Source: Clostridia bacterium (GTDB taxonomy: Bacteria; Bacillota; Clostridia; Oscillospirales; Acutalibacteraceae). From it: 64,000 nucleotides of DNA. The position numbers and the translations under genes are program-made. The notes under the pieces were generated by a model. It was not told the DNA's origin. It saw only the letters and a list, made by a program, of their open reading frames with translations, and ran no database searches. The stretch is taken from positions 18,918 through 82,917 of the forward strand of contig CAAEIG010000168.1 of the NCBI GenBank assembly GCA_900755895.1, given 5' to 3'. Of this stretch, positions 33,146-41,808 are shown piece after piece. Every line of letters begins with the position of its first letter. Within the stretch, counting starts at the first letter, position 1.

Positions 33146-34545
33146 ACACACGGAAGATTCATCCCAAGGACAACGTGGCCGTCTGCTTAGATGGCAGCGA
33201 CACCATCCCCGCTGGACATAAATTCGCTCTGGTCCCCATTGCCAAAGGGGAATTTGTCATCAAATACGGGGAAATCATTGGCCGGGCAACCCAGGATATC
33301 CAGCCTGGCGATTGGGTACACACTCACAATCTCCGCTCCCACTTGGACGAGGGCGCCTCTTATCACTACCACTATGAGGACTGTATGCTCCCCCCTGTTG
33401 AGGATGGCTACTTTCTGGGCTATCCCCGCAGCTGGGGACGAGCTGGTATCCGCAATGAAATCTACATTCTGCCCACCGTGGGCTGCGTCAACCCCATCTG
33501 CCAGGAACTGGAACGCCAGGCTCAATCCCTGGTGGGCCAGGGGATTGATGGCATCTTTGCTCTGACCCATCAGTTTGGCTGCTCCCAACTGGGGCAGGAC
33601 AGCGAAAACATTCGGGATCTTCTGTGCTCCATTGCCCTGAACCCCAACGCCTCCTTTGTGCTGATTGTGGGTCTGGGGTGTGAGAACAATTCCCTGCAAG
33701 GCATCCGGGACATTCTGTCCCCCCTACGGCAAGACGGAGTGGCCTATCTCAACTGCCAGGAGGTGGAGGATGAATTGGCAGCCGGCATGGAGCACCTAAG
33801 GGAATTTGCCAGCCGCGCCAAAGAGCTGAAACGCCAGCAGGTGCCTCTTTCCCAGCTGTGCGTGGGCCTGAAATGCGGCGGCTCTGACGGGTATTCCGGA
33901 TTGACCGCCAATCCGCTGGTGGGCCAGGTGACGGATAGAATCATCGCAGCCGGAGGCAGCGCCGTCCTCACCGAGGTACCGGAGATGTTTGGCGCGGAGC
34001 AGCTCTTGATGAACCGGTGCAAGGACCAGCAAGTCTTTGAGGCATACCAGGACTTGATCCTCCGTTTCAAGCGGTACTACACTGACAACGGTTTCCCCGT
34101 TTACGAGAACCCCAGTCCGGGGAACAAAGCGGGCGGCATCACCACCTTGGAGGAAAAATCCCTGGGCTGCGTGAAAAAGGGTGGCTCCTCCCCCATTGTG
34201 GACGTGCTTTCTTACGGCGAGCGGGTGAAGAAATCCGGGCTCACGGCTCTGGAAGGCCCTGGCAACGATTTGATCTCCTCCACCGCATTGGGTGCAGCTG
34301 GCTGCCAGCTGGTCCTGTTCACCACAGGACGGGGAACGCCTTTTGCCACCTTTGTCCCCACCATGAAAATCGCCACCAATACACCCCTTGCCCAGCGCAA
34401 GTCCCGGTGGATCGACTTTGACGCCTATCCCGGAGACGCGGACGCTCTCTACCGCCTGGTGCTGGACGCTGCCAATGGAACTTACCACTGCAAAAGCGAA
34501 GAACAACGAGAGATCGCTTTCCACAAAACTGGCGTCACTCTGTAA
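33142..34545 (+). CDS. uxaA: Altronate dehydratase
   Basis: A 467-residue cytosolic iron-dependent dehydratase converting altronate to 2-keto-3-deoxygluconate. It contains both fused halves: the N-terminal SAF-like domain (HPKDNVAVCLDGSDTIPAGHKF... HTHNLRSHLDEG, residues 1-90) and the catalytic part with GYPRSWGRAGIRNEIYILPTVGCVN, THQFGCSQLGQDSEN, GLKCGGSDGYSGLTANPLVG and GNKAGGITTLEEKSLGCVKKGG, all family landmarks. The GTG start overlaps the uxaB stop. The sialidase gene follows after 35 bases. Length is close to the usual 490. Confidence 0.95.
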   Translation: MNTRKIHPKDNVAVCLDGSDTIPAGHKFALVPIAKGEFVIKYGEIIGRATQDIQPGDWVHTHNLRSHLDEGASYHYHYEDCMLPPVEDGYFLGYPRSWGRAGIRNEIYILPTVGCVNPICQELERQAQSLVGQGIDGIFALTHQFGCSQLGQDSENIRDLLCSIALNPNASFVLIVGLGCENNSLQGIRDILSPLRQDGVAYLNCQEVEDELAAGMEHLREFASRAKELKRQQVPLSQLCVGLKCGGSDGYSGLTANPLVGQVTDRIIAAGGSAVLTEVPEMFGAEQLLMNRCKDQQVFEAYQDLILRFKRYYTDNGFPVYENPSPGNKAGGITTLEEKSLGCVKKGGSSPIVDVLSYGERVKKSGLTALEGPGNDLISSTALGAAGCQLVLFTTGRGTPFATFVPTMKIATNTPLAQRKSRWIDFDAYPGDADALYRLVLDAANGTYHCKSEEQREIAFHKTGVTL

Positions 34546-34580
34546 ATCGCTGATTGCGCAACTTGAAAGGAGGCTGTGGC

Positions 34581-36095
34581 ATGATTGGATTTCTCTTTGC
34601 CGGACTTGCACTGGCGGGTGCAGTAGGATTTTTCGTCACTCCCCGAGCAAAGCGCCCACCCAACACCCCTGTTCCGGGGGCAAAACCCTTCTCTTCTCAG
34701 TCCGCCATTGGTTGTAGGTACTACCGGATCCCAGCGCTGTGGACAACGCAAAACAACACGGTTTTAGCTGCCGCAGACGCCCGCTATGGTGGAACTCCTG
34801 ACTCCCCCAACCAAATTGCCGCCGCTGTAGCACGCAGCGAGGATGAGGGCAACAATTGGCAGGAACCCACCTTGGCCTGGGCCTTTCAAGACTGGGAATT
34901 TCAGTCTTTGACACTGCGTTCAAAAAAAAGTCCACCCTTGCGGCACTGTGCCTCTGTCATTGATCCCTGCCTGTTGGAGGACCCAAAAACCGGAAGGATC
35001 TTTCTGCTTGTGGATGCTTTTCCTCCCGACACCGGTGCCTTCTGCGCCGAACCGGGAAGCGGTTACGGCACCATTGACGGACAACGCCGTCTACTGCTGC
35101 GGAAACGGGGTAGCAAAAAATTCACCCACAGCCTGGATGAAACAGGAGCCATCTGGGGTCCTCGAGGAAGAACGGCTTACTCGGTCAACGGCCGATGGGA
35201 GCTTCAGAAAAACGGCTATCCCATTATGGCTAGGCAAAGAAAGCTTCTGTACTGGTACAACCGGCCGCTGGGCCTACCGGTGGGTAACCCCGTGCCCGTC
35301 CACCTATTTTATCGTCACGCGCCCTTCCAACCCAAGGCAACGTCCTATCTATTCCTTCTCCATTCCGATGACTGCGGCAAGACTTGGTCCCATCCCGTGG
35401 AATTGAATCGACAAGTGAAAGGGGATAACCTGGGGTTCTTTGGAGTCTGTCCGGGACGGGGTGTGAGTCTGGACACAGGCAAGCATGCTGGCAGGCTTCT
35501 TTTCCCTGCCTACACCTTGGACGCAGCAACTGGAGAACAGCGCTTCTTGGCCATCTACAGCGATGACCACGGCTTCACCTGGCACTCAGGAGATTTTGTT
35601 CCTCGGGTACCTGAGATTTCCAGCATGAGCGAAACTCAATTTATTCCCTGTCCCGATGGCGCGCTGCTGGCATTCTCCCGCACCACCAGTGGGTACGTTT
35701 CCAAGTCCGTCAGTTTGGACGGCGGTATTACTTGGCAACGCCCAACGCTTGACAAGTCAATTACCTTGACAGGCGATTCCGGATGTCAAGTGTCATCACT
35801 TGTCATAAAAAGTCCTGTTCTGGGGAAATCCCTGGTGCTGGTCTCCGCCTCCGCAGGTCCCAAAAGGACCCACGGTGTCCTGTATTTCGGTGTGCTCCAA
35901 GGGCATACCGTTCAGTGGGCAAAACAGTTGGAGCTCACACCCTCTCAGGAAGAATTTGCCTACTCCTGCCTGACAGAACTGCCGAACGGGGATATTGGCA
36001 TCTTGTGTGAACGCTCAAACCTCCCCCAATGTCAGGACACTTTGGTGTTTCAACGAATTTCTAAAAGTGATCTAGAAAATGCTCTTTCACTCTAA
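34581..36095 (+). CDS. Exo-alpha-sialidase (GH33), membrane-anchored at the N-terminus
   Basis: A 504-residue glycosidase that would release terminal sialic acid. Residues 3-20 form one membrane helix (GFLFAGLALAGAVGFFV) so the catalytic domain faces outward. CRYYRIPALW carries the Arg-Ile-Pro motif of sialidases; AADARYGGTPDSP holds the catalytic acid Asp. Asp-boxes are SEDEGNNWQ, SDDCGKTWS, SDDHGFTWH and SLDGGITWQ. Near the end EFAYSCLTELPNGDIGILCE gives the nucleophilic Tyr and its Glu partner. Active-site elements look intact. No nanA, nanE or sialic acid transporter is present, so the released sugar may be handled elsewhere in the genome. AAAGGAGG precedes the ATG. Confidence 0.88.
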   Translation: MIGFLFAGLALAGAVGFFVTPRAKRPPNTPVPGAKPFSSQSAIGCRYYRIPALWTTQNNTVLAAADARYGGTPDSPNQIAAAVARSEDEGNNWQEPTLAWAFQDWEFQSLTLRSKKSPPLRHCASVIDPCLLEDPKTGRIFLLVDAFPPDTGAFCAEPGSGYGTIDGQRRLLLRKRGSKKFTHSLDETGAIWGPRGRTAYSVNGRWELQKNGYPIMARQRKLLYWYNRPLGLPVGNPVPVHLFYRHAPFQPKATSYLFLLHSDDCGKTWSHPVELNRQVKGDNLGFFGVCPGRGVSLDTGKHAGRLLFPAYTLDAATGEQRFLAIYSDDHGFTWHSGDFVPRVPEISSMSETQFIPCPDGALLAFSRTTSGYVSKSVSLDGGITWQRPTLDKSITLTGDSGCQVSSLVIKSPVLGKSLVLVSASAGPKRTHGVLYFGVLQGHTVQWAKQLELTPSQEEFAYSCLTELPNGDIGILCERSNLPQCQDTLVFQRISKSDLENALSL

Positions 36096-36111
36096 ATTAC
36101 ATTCTAAAAAA

Positions 36112-36145
36112 GAAAAAGCCGGGCAACTGCCCGGCCTTTTCTTTC
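36112..36145. terminator. Bidirectional terminator
   Basis: Arms GCCGGGC and GCCCGGC with loop AACT, flanked by A-rich sequence upstream and TTTTCTTTC downstream, between convergent genes. Confidence 0.85.
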
Positions 36146-36170
36146 TCTAGCCCAGTAAAGCTAATCGTCT

Positions 36171-37118
36171 TTACACACTTAAAACCTGATCGAAAATGTG
36201 GCAACACTCCATGGTCATCACCCAGGGCGCTGTGGGACTCTCATACCGCCCCGATTGGATACACGCAACAGCTTCTTCAATTTGATAGACAAAGCCATTG
36301 CGCTCTTCCTGGACGAACTCCGCCACCACCTGGCCATCCTTTCCGTATAGGCGCACGGTATCACCAATGTGCAACTTCGGAAAAGCGATGTATCCTTCCT
36401 CCCCGAAAAGAAAACCGTCCTCTGGAAGGGCCGCCGCTATGGAAACCTGTCCGTTGAGCAGAAAATCGCCGTAACGAAGGTTGAAATTCACGGTTTCATC
36501 CACACCGGTGCTGGCACGGATCACCGTGGACTGAACCTGGGACAAGGGCATTTCCGCAAAACTGCTGAGCACCTCAATGACATATACCCCCAGGTCATAC
36601 ATGGCGCCGCCACCTAAATCGGGGTTGTACATGCGAGAGGTGACATCCATCGGAGCACGAAAGCCCAAATTTCCTTGAGCCAGCTTCACCTTGCCAATTG
36701 CGCCGGAGGTGACCCACTCTCTCGCTTTAGCAATTTTTGGCAGAAACCTCACCCACATACATTCCATTACAAACAGTCCCCGCTCCTTTGCCAGAGTAAA
36801 GACCTCTTTGGCTTGGGCAGAGTTAAGCACCATGCACTTTTCACACAACACATGCTTGCCAGCCTGCAAGCATTGCAAGATATTCTCATAGTGGAAGTTC
36901 ATGGTGGTGGCAATATACACCGCATTGATATCCTTGCGGGCAAGCATCTCCTCATAGCTGCCAAAGTGATTGGGAATGTGCTCTTCCCTGGCAAATGCTG
37001 CCGCACGTTCGGAACTTTTACTGGCCACTGCCACCACTTGGGCGTTTTCCACCTCAGCCGCTGCCTTGGCGAATTTGTGAGCAATATTTCCCGCCCCCAG
37101 AATGCCAAACCGTACCAT
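36171..37118 (-). CDS. Gfo/Idh/MocA family oxidoreductase
   Basis: A 315-residue NAD(P)-dependent oxidoreductase. The N-terminal Rossmann fold starts MVRFGILGAGNIAHKFAKAA, and GKHVLCEKCMVLN is the EKP-like motif, here EKC with Cys in place of Pro, as in some dehydrogenases of this superfamily acting on trans-dihydrodiols or sugars. The C-terminal alpha/beta domain has MYNPDLGGGAMYDLGVYVIEVLSSF, the GGGxxxDxGxY/H motif with the catalytic Tyr. The likely substrate is a sugar or cyclic polyol. The ATG at 37118 has an AAAGGAGAGGAG site. It is transcribed away from the beta-helix gene. Confidence 0.88.
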   Translation of the reverse strand: MVRFGILGAGNIAHKFAKAAAEVENAQVVAVASKSSERAAAFAREEHIPNHFGSYEEMLARKDINAVYIATTMNFHYENILQCLQAGKHVLCEKCMVLNSAQAKEVFTLAKERGLFVMECMWVRFLPKIAKAREWVTSGAIGKVKLAQGNLGFRAPMDVTSRMYNPDLGGGAMYDLGVYVIEVLSSFAEMPLSQVQSTVIRASTGVDETVNFNLRYGDFLLNGQVSIAAALPEDGFLFGEEGYIAFPKLHIGDTVRLYGKDGQVVAEFVQEERNGFVYQIEEAVACIQSGRYESPTAPWVMTMECCHIFDQVLSV

Positions 37119-37213
37119 AACTCCTCTCCTTTCTGCGACTGCTTTCCAGCCGCTATCCGTCTTGATTATACCATCCACCGTTCCATCCCACAAGGTGTTT
37201 TTCGTCTTTATTC

Positions 37214-37242
37214 TTGACATCCCAAACACATCATACTATGAT
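37214..37242 (+). promoter_or_regulatory. Promoter of the cytosolic beta-helix gene
   Basis: TTGACA (37214-37219), 17-base spacer, TATGAT (37237-37242), close to consensus. Confidence 0.88.
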
Positions 37243-37246
37243 AAAT

Positions 37247-37259
37247 GCGAAACGTTTAC
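37247..37259. promoter_or_regulatory. Possible LacI-type operator
   Basis: The palindrome AAACGTTT (37250-37257) with flanking GCG/ACT lies at the expected transcription start of the strong promoter at 37214-37242. CG-centred AAACGTTT cores are typical of LacI-family operators; it does not match the cre consensus well. Confidence 0.45.
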
Positions 37260-37303
37260 TTAGTTACTTCTTAGGGAAAAGTCACGAAAAGGAGGAGTTG
37301 TTT

Positions 37304-39289
37304 GTGAAAATCTATGTTTCCGCCAGCGCCTACCGGGATGGTACTGGTTCCGCTCAGCGGCCTTTCAAAAACATTCAAGATGCGGCCAAAATCGCCCAGC
37401 CCGGGGACGAAGTTTTAGTTGGTCCCGGCGTCTATCGGGAATATGTGGATCCCCAGAACGCCGGCACCGAGGACGCCCGGATTACCTACCGCAGCACGGA
37501 GCCTCTGGGCGCTGTGATCACCGGCGCTGAGGTTATCAAGTCCTGGGAACCCTATGAGGGCAATGTCTGGTGCGCCCGTGTTCCCAATACACTGTTCGGG
37601 AATTACAATCCCTATACCACTTTTGTCTACGGCGACTGGTACTTTGCCGGAAAGTCCAAGCACACCGGCTGTGTCTATCTCAACGACAAGGCCATGTATG
37701 AGGCCAACACTCTGGAGGAGTGCATCAAAGGCGAAGTCTACCCCTGCTCCTGGGAGCCGGAGGCTTCCGTCTATAAGTGGTACGCCCAGCAGGACGGGGA
37801 GTATACCGTAATTTACGGCAACTTCCAGGGCAAGAATCCCAACGAAGAAAATGTGGAGATCAACGTGCGTAGGGAGTGCTTCCTGCCCTCCAAGACCAGC
37901 GTGGGCTACATCACTGTCAGCGGGTTCCACATCACCAAGGCTGCCACCACTTGGGCCCCTCCCGCCGCCTACCAGGACGGCATGATCGGCCCTCACTGGT
38001 CCAAGGGTTGGATCATTGAAGACTGCGAGATTTCCAATTCCAAGTGCGCCGGCATCTCCCTGGGCAAATATTACGACCCGGAGAACGACCACTACTTTAC
38101 CACAAAGCACGTCAAGTCCCCCACCCAGATGGAACGGGATGCCGTCTGCCGAGGCCAATATCACGGCTGGCTCAAGGAAAAGGTGGGCAGTCATATCGTG
38201 CGCCGCTGCAACATCCACAACTGTGAGCAGGGCGGCATCATCGGCCGTATGGGCGGTGTGTTCTCCGTGATCGAGGACAACCACATCCACCACATCAACA
38301 ACATGATGGAATTGGGCGGCGCTGAAATCGCCGGCATCAAGATGCATGCCGCTATCGACGTGATTTACCGCCGGAACTACATCCATCACTGCACCATGGG
38401 CATCTGGTGTGACTGGGAGGCCCAGGGCACCCGTATCACTCAGAACCTGTTCCATGACAATCAGCGTCCGGACTTTGCCCAGCCCCTCAAGGGCGGCATG
38501 ATGAGCCAGGATATCTTTGTGGAAGTCAGCCACGGCCCCACCCTCATCGACAACAACATTCTGCTCTCTAACGCCACACTGCGCTTTGCCACCCAGGGCG
38601 TGGCTATGGTCCACAACTTGATCTGCGGCGCCCTCACCTGCGTGGGCGGCGGTACCGCGCCCCGGTACACCCCCTATCACATCCCCCACCGCACCGAGGT
38701 CATGGGCTTTATGACCTTCCTTCACGGTGACGACCGGTTCTATAACAACATCTTTGTGCAGAAGTGGCCTGCAGACCCCGTCATCACGCCCCACGACAGC
38801 GATGACGGTTACGACGAGGAAAACCGGGAAGTGGGCACTCATGTGTGGAACGGCTATCCCACCTACGATCAGTGGATCGCCCAGTTCGACATGGACACCG
38901 ACACTCCCAACATGAGCAAGCTGGCCCCTGCTCACGACTCTCACCTGCCTGTCTGGAGCCAGGGCAATGTCTATCTGGGCGGCGCCAAAGCTTGGGAGCA
39001 CGAGAAGGACAGCCTGGTGGACAACACCAGCGCTGTAAAAGTGGAACTGGAAATGCGGGATGGCAAACCTGTGCTCTCCACCAACGTGTATGACCTAATC
39101 AAGGGCTTTACCTGCGCCCCTGTGGACACCGAGGTTTTGGGCAAGGCCTTTGAGCCGGAGGAGTACTTTGAGAATCCCGATGGCACTCCCATCACTTTTG
39201 ACCGTGATTACTTTGGAGGCCATCGCGGCGCTGCTGTGATCCCTGGCCCCTTTGTCTCGGAAGAGGACGGGGCTCAGGTGCTGTTCTAA
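37304..39289 (+). CDS. Cytosolic right-handed beta-helix protein, probable carbohydrate-active enzyme
   Basis: A 661-residue protein with no signal peptide. The N-terminus YVSASAYRDGTGSAQRPFKNIQDAAKIAQPGDEVLVGPGVYRE is the DUF1565-like opening of pectate-lyase-fold enzymes. The central region repeats helix coils such as HIVRRCNIHNCEQGGIIGRMGG, SVIEDNHIHHINNMMELGGAEIAGIKMH and DVIYRRNYIHHCTMGIWCDWEAQGTRITQNLFHDN. The C-terminal about 150 residues are a separate small domain. Such intracellular proteins are usually glycoside hydrolases on oligosaccharides. The exact family cannot be named. GTG start at 37304 after AGGAGG; an upstream ATG in frame is not near a ribosome site. Confidence 0.8.
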   Translation: MKIYVSASAYRDGTGSAQRPFKNIQDAAKIAQPGDEVLVGPGVYREYVDPQNAGTEDARITYRSTEPLGAVITGAEVIKSWEPYEGNVWCARVPNTLFGNYNPYTTFVYGDWYFAGKSKHTGCVYLNDKAMYEANTLEECIKGEVYPCSWEPEASVYKWYAQQDGEYTVIYGNFQGKNPNEENVEINVRRECFLPSKTSVGYITVSGFHITKAATTWAPPAAYQDGMIGPHWSKGWIIEDCEISNSKCAGISLGKYYDPENDHYFTTKHVKSPTQMERDAVCRGQYHGWLKEKVGSHIVRRCNIHNCEQGGIIGRMGGVFSVIEDNHIHHINNMMELGGAEIAGIKMHAAIDVIYRRNYIHHCTMGIWCDWEAQGTRITQNLFHDNQRPDFAQPLKGGMMSQDIFVEVSHGPTLIDNNILLSNATLRFATQGVAMVHNLICGALTCVGGGTAPRYTPYHIPHRTEVMGFMTFLHGDDRFYNNIFVQKWPADPVITPHDSDDGYDEENREVGTHVWNGYPTYDQWIAQFDMDTDTPNMSKLAPAHDSHLPVWSQGNVYLGGAKAWEHEKDSLVDNTSAVKVELEMRDGKPVLSTNVYDLIKGFTCAPVDTEVLGKAFEPEEYFENPDGTPITFDRDYFGGHRGAAVIPGPFVSEEDGAQVLF

Positions 39290-39317
39290 TCAATTTGTGG
39301 AAAGAAATCGGTAAACC

Positions 39318-39347
39318 AGGCCGGACGTTTTACAGCGTCCGGCCTTT
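39318..39347 (+). terminator. Terminator of the beta-helix gene
   Basis: Arms AGGCCGGACG and CGTCCGGCC with an A/T-rich loop, followed by TTTTG. Confidence 0.8.
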
Positions 39348-39348
39348 T

Positions 39349-39379
39349 GCCGCCCCTGTCACGTATGGACAGGGGCGGC
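39349..39379. repeat. Perfect 12-bp inverted repeat over a promoter -35
   Basis: GCCGCCCCTGTC (39349-39360) and GACAGGGGCGGC (39368-39379) with a 7-base loop. The right arm covers the -35 box and part of the spacer of the nucleoside hydrolase promoter. No T-run follows, so it is not a terminator; an operator or mRNA-independent cruciform is possible. Confidence 0.75.
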
Positions 39380-39394
39380 CCGGTGTGCTACAAT
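39366..39394 (+). promoter_or_regulatory. Promoter of the nucleoside hydrolase gene
   Basis: TGGACA (39366-39371), 17-base spacer, TACAAT (39389-39394), 38 bases before the ATG. Confidence 0.72.
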
Positions 39395-39431
39395 CTACCC
39401 AGCAAAACTGCTGAGAGGAGCTGCTGACATC

Positions 39432-40376
39432 ATGGAAATCCAAGATCTTGCGGGTCTGCTCCACCGTTTGGAGCGCCCCACCGGTCCTGTGGATGTGGTG
39501 CTGGACACTGACACCTATAACGAGGTGGACGATCAATTCGCCCTATCCTATTTACTGGCATCCCAGGATAAGCTGCGGGTACAGGCTCTGTACGCCGCGC
39601 CCTTTTACAACGAAAACTCCACAGGTCCCGCCGATGGCATGGAGAAAAGCTATCAGGAAATTCTCAAACTGCTGGATCTGGCAGGGTTCTCCCACCTAAA
39701 GAACCAGGTCTATCGGGGTTCTCAGGAGTATCTGCCTGATGAACACACTCCCGTCCCCTCCCCTGCTGCGGAAGACCTGGCCCAGCGCGCCATGAACTAC
39801 ACGCCGGAGTCCCCGCTGTACGTGGTAGCCATTGGGGCCCCCACCAACATTGCATCGGCCCTGCTGCTACAACCCGCTATCACTGACCGGGTGGTGATTG
39901 TCTGGCTAGGCGGTCACAGTGTGGACTGGCCGGACAACCAGGAATTCAACGCTGCCCAGGACGTTGCGGCAGATCGAGTGATCTTTGGAAGCGGCGCCGC
40001 GGTGGTACAGTTGCCCTGCCAAGGGGTGGTGTCCGCTTTTCGGGTCAGCGATCCTGAGCTACGGGAGTACCTGTTGGGAAAAAATCCCCTGTGCGATTAC
40101 TTAGTGGGCCTGGTGGAGGAATCCCAGCGGCAGTGGGGAGCTGGACCCTGTTGGTCCCGCCCCATCTGGGATGTGACCGCCATTGGTTGGCTGCTGGACG
40201 AATCCTTCATGATGGACAAACTGCATCCCAGTCCCATTTTCCAATACGACCATCACTACAGCTTTGACAATACGCGTCATCCCGCCAAATACGTCACCTA
40301 CATCGAGCGGGACAAACTCATGGCGGACCTGATTCAAAAGCTGGCTGCTCTTGGGAAAGCGGGGCAGGTACAGTGA
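39432..40376 (+). CDS. Nucleoside hydrolase
   Basis: A 314-residue cytosolic enzyme of the inosine-uridine nucleoside N-ribohydrolase superfamily, splitting nucleosides to base and ribose. The calcium-binding opening is VVLDTDTYNEVDDQFALSYLL (about residues 22-42), matching DTDxxxDDxxA with a Tyr-Asn-Glu-Val insertion pattern seen in a divergent subgroup. Later elements are VVAIGAPTNIASALLL, VWLGGHSVDWPDNQEFNAAQDVAADRVIF and the catalytic-side IWDVTAIGWLL with the C-terminal Asp ligand. Its GTGA stop overlap with the next gene indicates coupling to the permease. Substrate preference is not predictable from this. Confidence 0.87.
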   Translation: MEIQDLAGLLHRLERPTGPVDVVLDTDTYNEVDDQFALSYLLASQDKLRVQALYAAPFYNENSTGPADGMEKSYQEILKLLDLAGFSHLKNQVYRGSQEYLPDEHTPVPSPAAEDLAQRAMNYTPESPLYVVAIGAPTNIASALLLQPAITDRVVIVWLGGHSVDWPDNQEFNAAQDVAADRVIFGSGAAVVQLPCQGVVSAFRVSDPELREYLLGKNPLCDYLVGLVEESQRQWGAGPCWSRPIWDVTAIGWLLDESFMMDKLHPSPIFQYDHHYSFDNTRHPAKYVTYIERDKLMADLIQKLAALGKAGQVQ

Positions 40377-41512
40377 TTCGTCGTGCTCTTGGAGCTGGAT
40401 GGGCCTTTTTCAAAAGCGAGGTAGTTCTCTGCGCCGCTATCCTGTTGGCCATAGTCTCCGCATGCTTTGTGCCCCCCAGCCCCGCCTATCTCTCCTATAT
40501 TGATTGGAACACTCTGGCTCTGCTCTTCTCTCTCATGGCGGTGATGAAGGGCTTCCAGCAGGAAGGCGTGTTTGAATATCTGGGCAGCGCCCTGCTGCGC
40601 CGCACCGGCACCACCCGGGCCATGATGGCCGTGCTGGTATTCCTGCCCTTTTTCTGCAGCATGGTCATCACCAATGATGTGTCCTTGATCACCTTTGTTC
40701 CCTTTGCCATTGCCGTGCTGCGCCTGGCGAGGCAGGAATCCCGGGCCATCTTCCTCATCGTACTCCAGACCCTGGCTGCAAACCTGGGCAGCATGTTCAC
40801 CCCCATGGGGAATCCCCAGAATCTGTACCTGTACGCCCGTTCCGGCATGAGCTTCTGGGGGCTCTGTTGGGTGATGCTTCCCTATGTGGCGCTGTCCGCT
40901 CTCTGCTTGGCGGGACTGGCTTTGGTGCCAAAAGCTCAGCCCATCCCCAGGCTGGAAGTGAACGCACAGCTGGGCAACCGGGTCCATTTGATTTGGTATG
41001 GCTGTGGATTCCTCCTGTGCCTGCTGGGGATCTTCAACCTTCTGCCGGATTTGGCCATTGCAGCAATTGTCCTGGTGTTCCTGCTCTTTGCCAACCGGCC
41101 GCTGCTGACCAAGGTGGATTACTCCCTGCTGGGAACTTTTGTGGCCTTCTTCGTGTTCATCGGTAACCTCTCTGCAATTCCCAGTTTCCAAAGCTTTTTG
41201 ATCTCCGCACTGGAGGGCCATGTGGTGCCGGTTTCGGTGCTGGCCAGCCAGGTCATCAGCAACGTGCCCGCAGCCCTGCTGCTTTCGGGCTTCACCCAAG
41301 ATTGGAACGGCTTGTTGATCGGCACCAATCTGGGCGGCCTTGGCACGCTGATTGCATCCATGGCCAGCTTGATCTCCTACAAGCAGCTGGCTAAGGAATA
41401 CCCAGAAAAACGCAAGAGCTATTTTCTTCAGTTTACTCTCTACAATGTGGTCATGCTGGCTCTGCTGTTGGCGGAGTTTTGGCTGCTCACACAAATCCAT
41501 CCCCAGGCATAG
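40373..41512 (+). CDS. SLC13/ArsB-NhaD type permease
   Basis: A 379-residue inner-membrane protein with about ten helices and two short re-entrant loops, as in the ion transporter superfamily. ITNDVSLITFVPFAIAVL and ISNVPAALLLSGF are the two N-D/N-x-P motifs that form the substrate and Na+ sites, and NLGSMFTPMGNPQNLYLY is the conserved glycine-rich loop. Typical substrates are dicarboxylates, sulfate or oxyanions. It is translationally coupled to the nucleoside hydrolase (GTG start overlapping the stop), a pairing without an obvious metabolic reason. FeoA follows after 43 bases. Confidence 0.82.
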   Translation: MIRRALGAGWAFFKSEVVLCAAILLAIVSACFVPPSPAYLSYIDWNTLALLFSLMAVMKGFQQEGVFEYLGSALLRRTGTTRAMMAVLVFLPFFCSMVITNDVSLITFVPFAIAVLRLARQESRAIFLIVLQTLAANLGSMFTPMGNPQNLYLYARSGMSFWGLCWVMLPYVALSALCLAGLALVPKAQPIPRLEVNAQLGNRVHLIWYGCGFLLCLLGIFNLLPDLAIAAIVLVFLLFANRPLLTKVDYSLLGTFVAFFVFIGNLSAIPSFQSFLISALEGHVVPVSVLASQVISNVPAALLLSGFTQDWNGLLIGTNLGGLGTLIASMASLISYKQLAKEYPEKRKSYFLQFTLYNVVMLALLLAEFWLLTQIHPQA

Positions 41513-41555
41513 CATGGCATAACCGGGTTTTCCCGTTTTGCCAGGAGGGATGGAC

Positions 41556-41804
41556 ATGACAAAAACGTCAAGCGCCGCCGGGCTTTCCCCCGGCGGCGTT
41601 GCCATAGTACGAGAACTTTCCACTCAAGGCGCTCTGCGCCGCAGACTGCAGGATCTGGGCTTTGTCCCAGGAGCCATGGTGGAATGCTTGGGGCAAAGCC
41701 CCCTGGGAGATCCCTGTGCCTATCGGGTGCGAGGCACGGTTATCGCTCTGCGCAGCAGCGATGCCGGCGTCATTCAGATTCTCCCCTTCCAGAGAGGAGC
41801 GTGA
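41556..41804 (+). CDS. feoA: FeoA, ferrous iron transport accessory protein
   Basis: An 82-residue SH3-like protein: LSPGGVAIVRELSTQGALRRRLQDLGFVPGAMVECLGQSPLGDPCAYRVRGTVIALRSSDAGVIQILP is the standard FeoA fold with the conserved LxxLGxxPG turn and the C-terminal ALR..DA..I strand. It is thought to modulate the FeoB G domain. The ATG at 41556 is favoured by AGGAGG seven bases before it. FeoB starts five bases after its stop. Confidence 0.92.
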   Translation: MTKTSSAAGLSPGGVAIVRELSTQGALRRRLQDLGFVPGAMVECLGQSPLGDPCAYRVRGTVIALRSSDAGVIQILPFQRGA

Positions 41805-41808
41805 TCCC

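Noticed and set aside
37240..37262. CcpA cre site at the beta-helix promoter
   Set aside because: Six bases before the central CG do not match TGNAAN; the core fits a generic LacI-family palindrome better.
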